A stretch of DNA of 6,116 nucleotides from positions 1-6,116 of the forward strand of contig CAITFY010000108.1 in NCBI GenBank assembly GCA_903891755.1. Direction: 5' to 3'. Each line of letters starts with the position of its first letter. Positions within the stretch are counted from its first letter, which is position 1. The position numbers and the translations under genes are program-made. Source of the DNA: an uncultured Actinomycetes bacterium (lineage in GTDB: Bacteria > Actinomycetota > Actinomycetes > Nanopelagicales > Nanopelagicaceae). The notes under the pieces are model-generated. The model was not told where the DNA came from. It ran no database searches and saw nothing but the letters and a program-made list of their open reading frames with translations. Positions 6,109 through 6,116 of this stretch are shown here, piece by piece.

Positions 6109-6116
6109 CTGCTTTA

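Noticed and set aside
1..6116. Search for mobile elements, CRISPR arrays, tRNA or rRNA genes, toxin-antitoxin or defence genes
   Set aside because: None seen. The whole window is accounted for by tightly packed conserved core genes with uniform strand and no repeated spacer pattern.

Overview
The window is a compact block of seven housekeeping genes, all on the minus strand. In transcription order, from high to low coordinates, they are yebC, ruvC, ruvA, ruvB, secD, secF and the first part of a RelA/SpoT-type gene (rel) that runs off the left edge. The order of YebC and the RuvCAB genes followed by SecD, SecF and Rel is a well-known actinobacterial arrangement. The RuvB C-terminus (ARTPRGR, then a WAHLGL-type tail) and the ADSFIVYFER form of the SecD motif are also actinobacterial in style. 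Base composition looks moderate, near 50% GC by eye, and intergenic spacers are tiny. This suggests a streamlined, moderate-GC actinobacterium, such as a freshwater planktonic acI/Nanopelagicales-type organism. That lineage is an inference; no marker here proves it.

Layout: 6054-6116 is the leader of yebC, with a weak candidate promoter and a possible terminator of an upstream gene. 5298-6053 is yebC, a translation factor. 4170-5287 holds ruvC and ruvA, which overlap by four bases. 3133-4170 is ruvB, which shares one base with ruvA. 1511-3121 is secD and 419-1510 is secF, joined stop-to-start with no spacer. 1-393 is the N-terminal 131 codons of rel. There is no gene-free stretch longer than about 60 bases.

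The genes fall into three jobs. RuvA and RuvB form the Holliday-junction branch-migration motor and RuvC cuts the junction. SecD and SecF form the proton-driven membrane complex that helps SecYEG/SecA export proteins. Rel makes and degrades (p)ppGpp. YebC acts on ribosomes. Catalytic residues look intact in all of them.

The most notable local observation is at the ruvB/secD junction. secD has no visible Shine-Dalgarno sequence, but a good promoter (TAGACA, 17-base spacer, TAGACT) overlaps the ruvB stop codon and would start transcription at or within two bases of the secD ATG. secD-secF-rel may therefore form a separate, leaderless unit. Also notable is the absence of yajC between ruvB and secD, and of apt between secF and rel, where many actinobacteria carry them. 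I see no mobile element, CRISPR array, RNA gene or new kind of system; this is a core-genome region.
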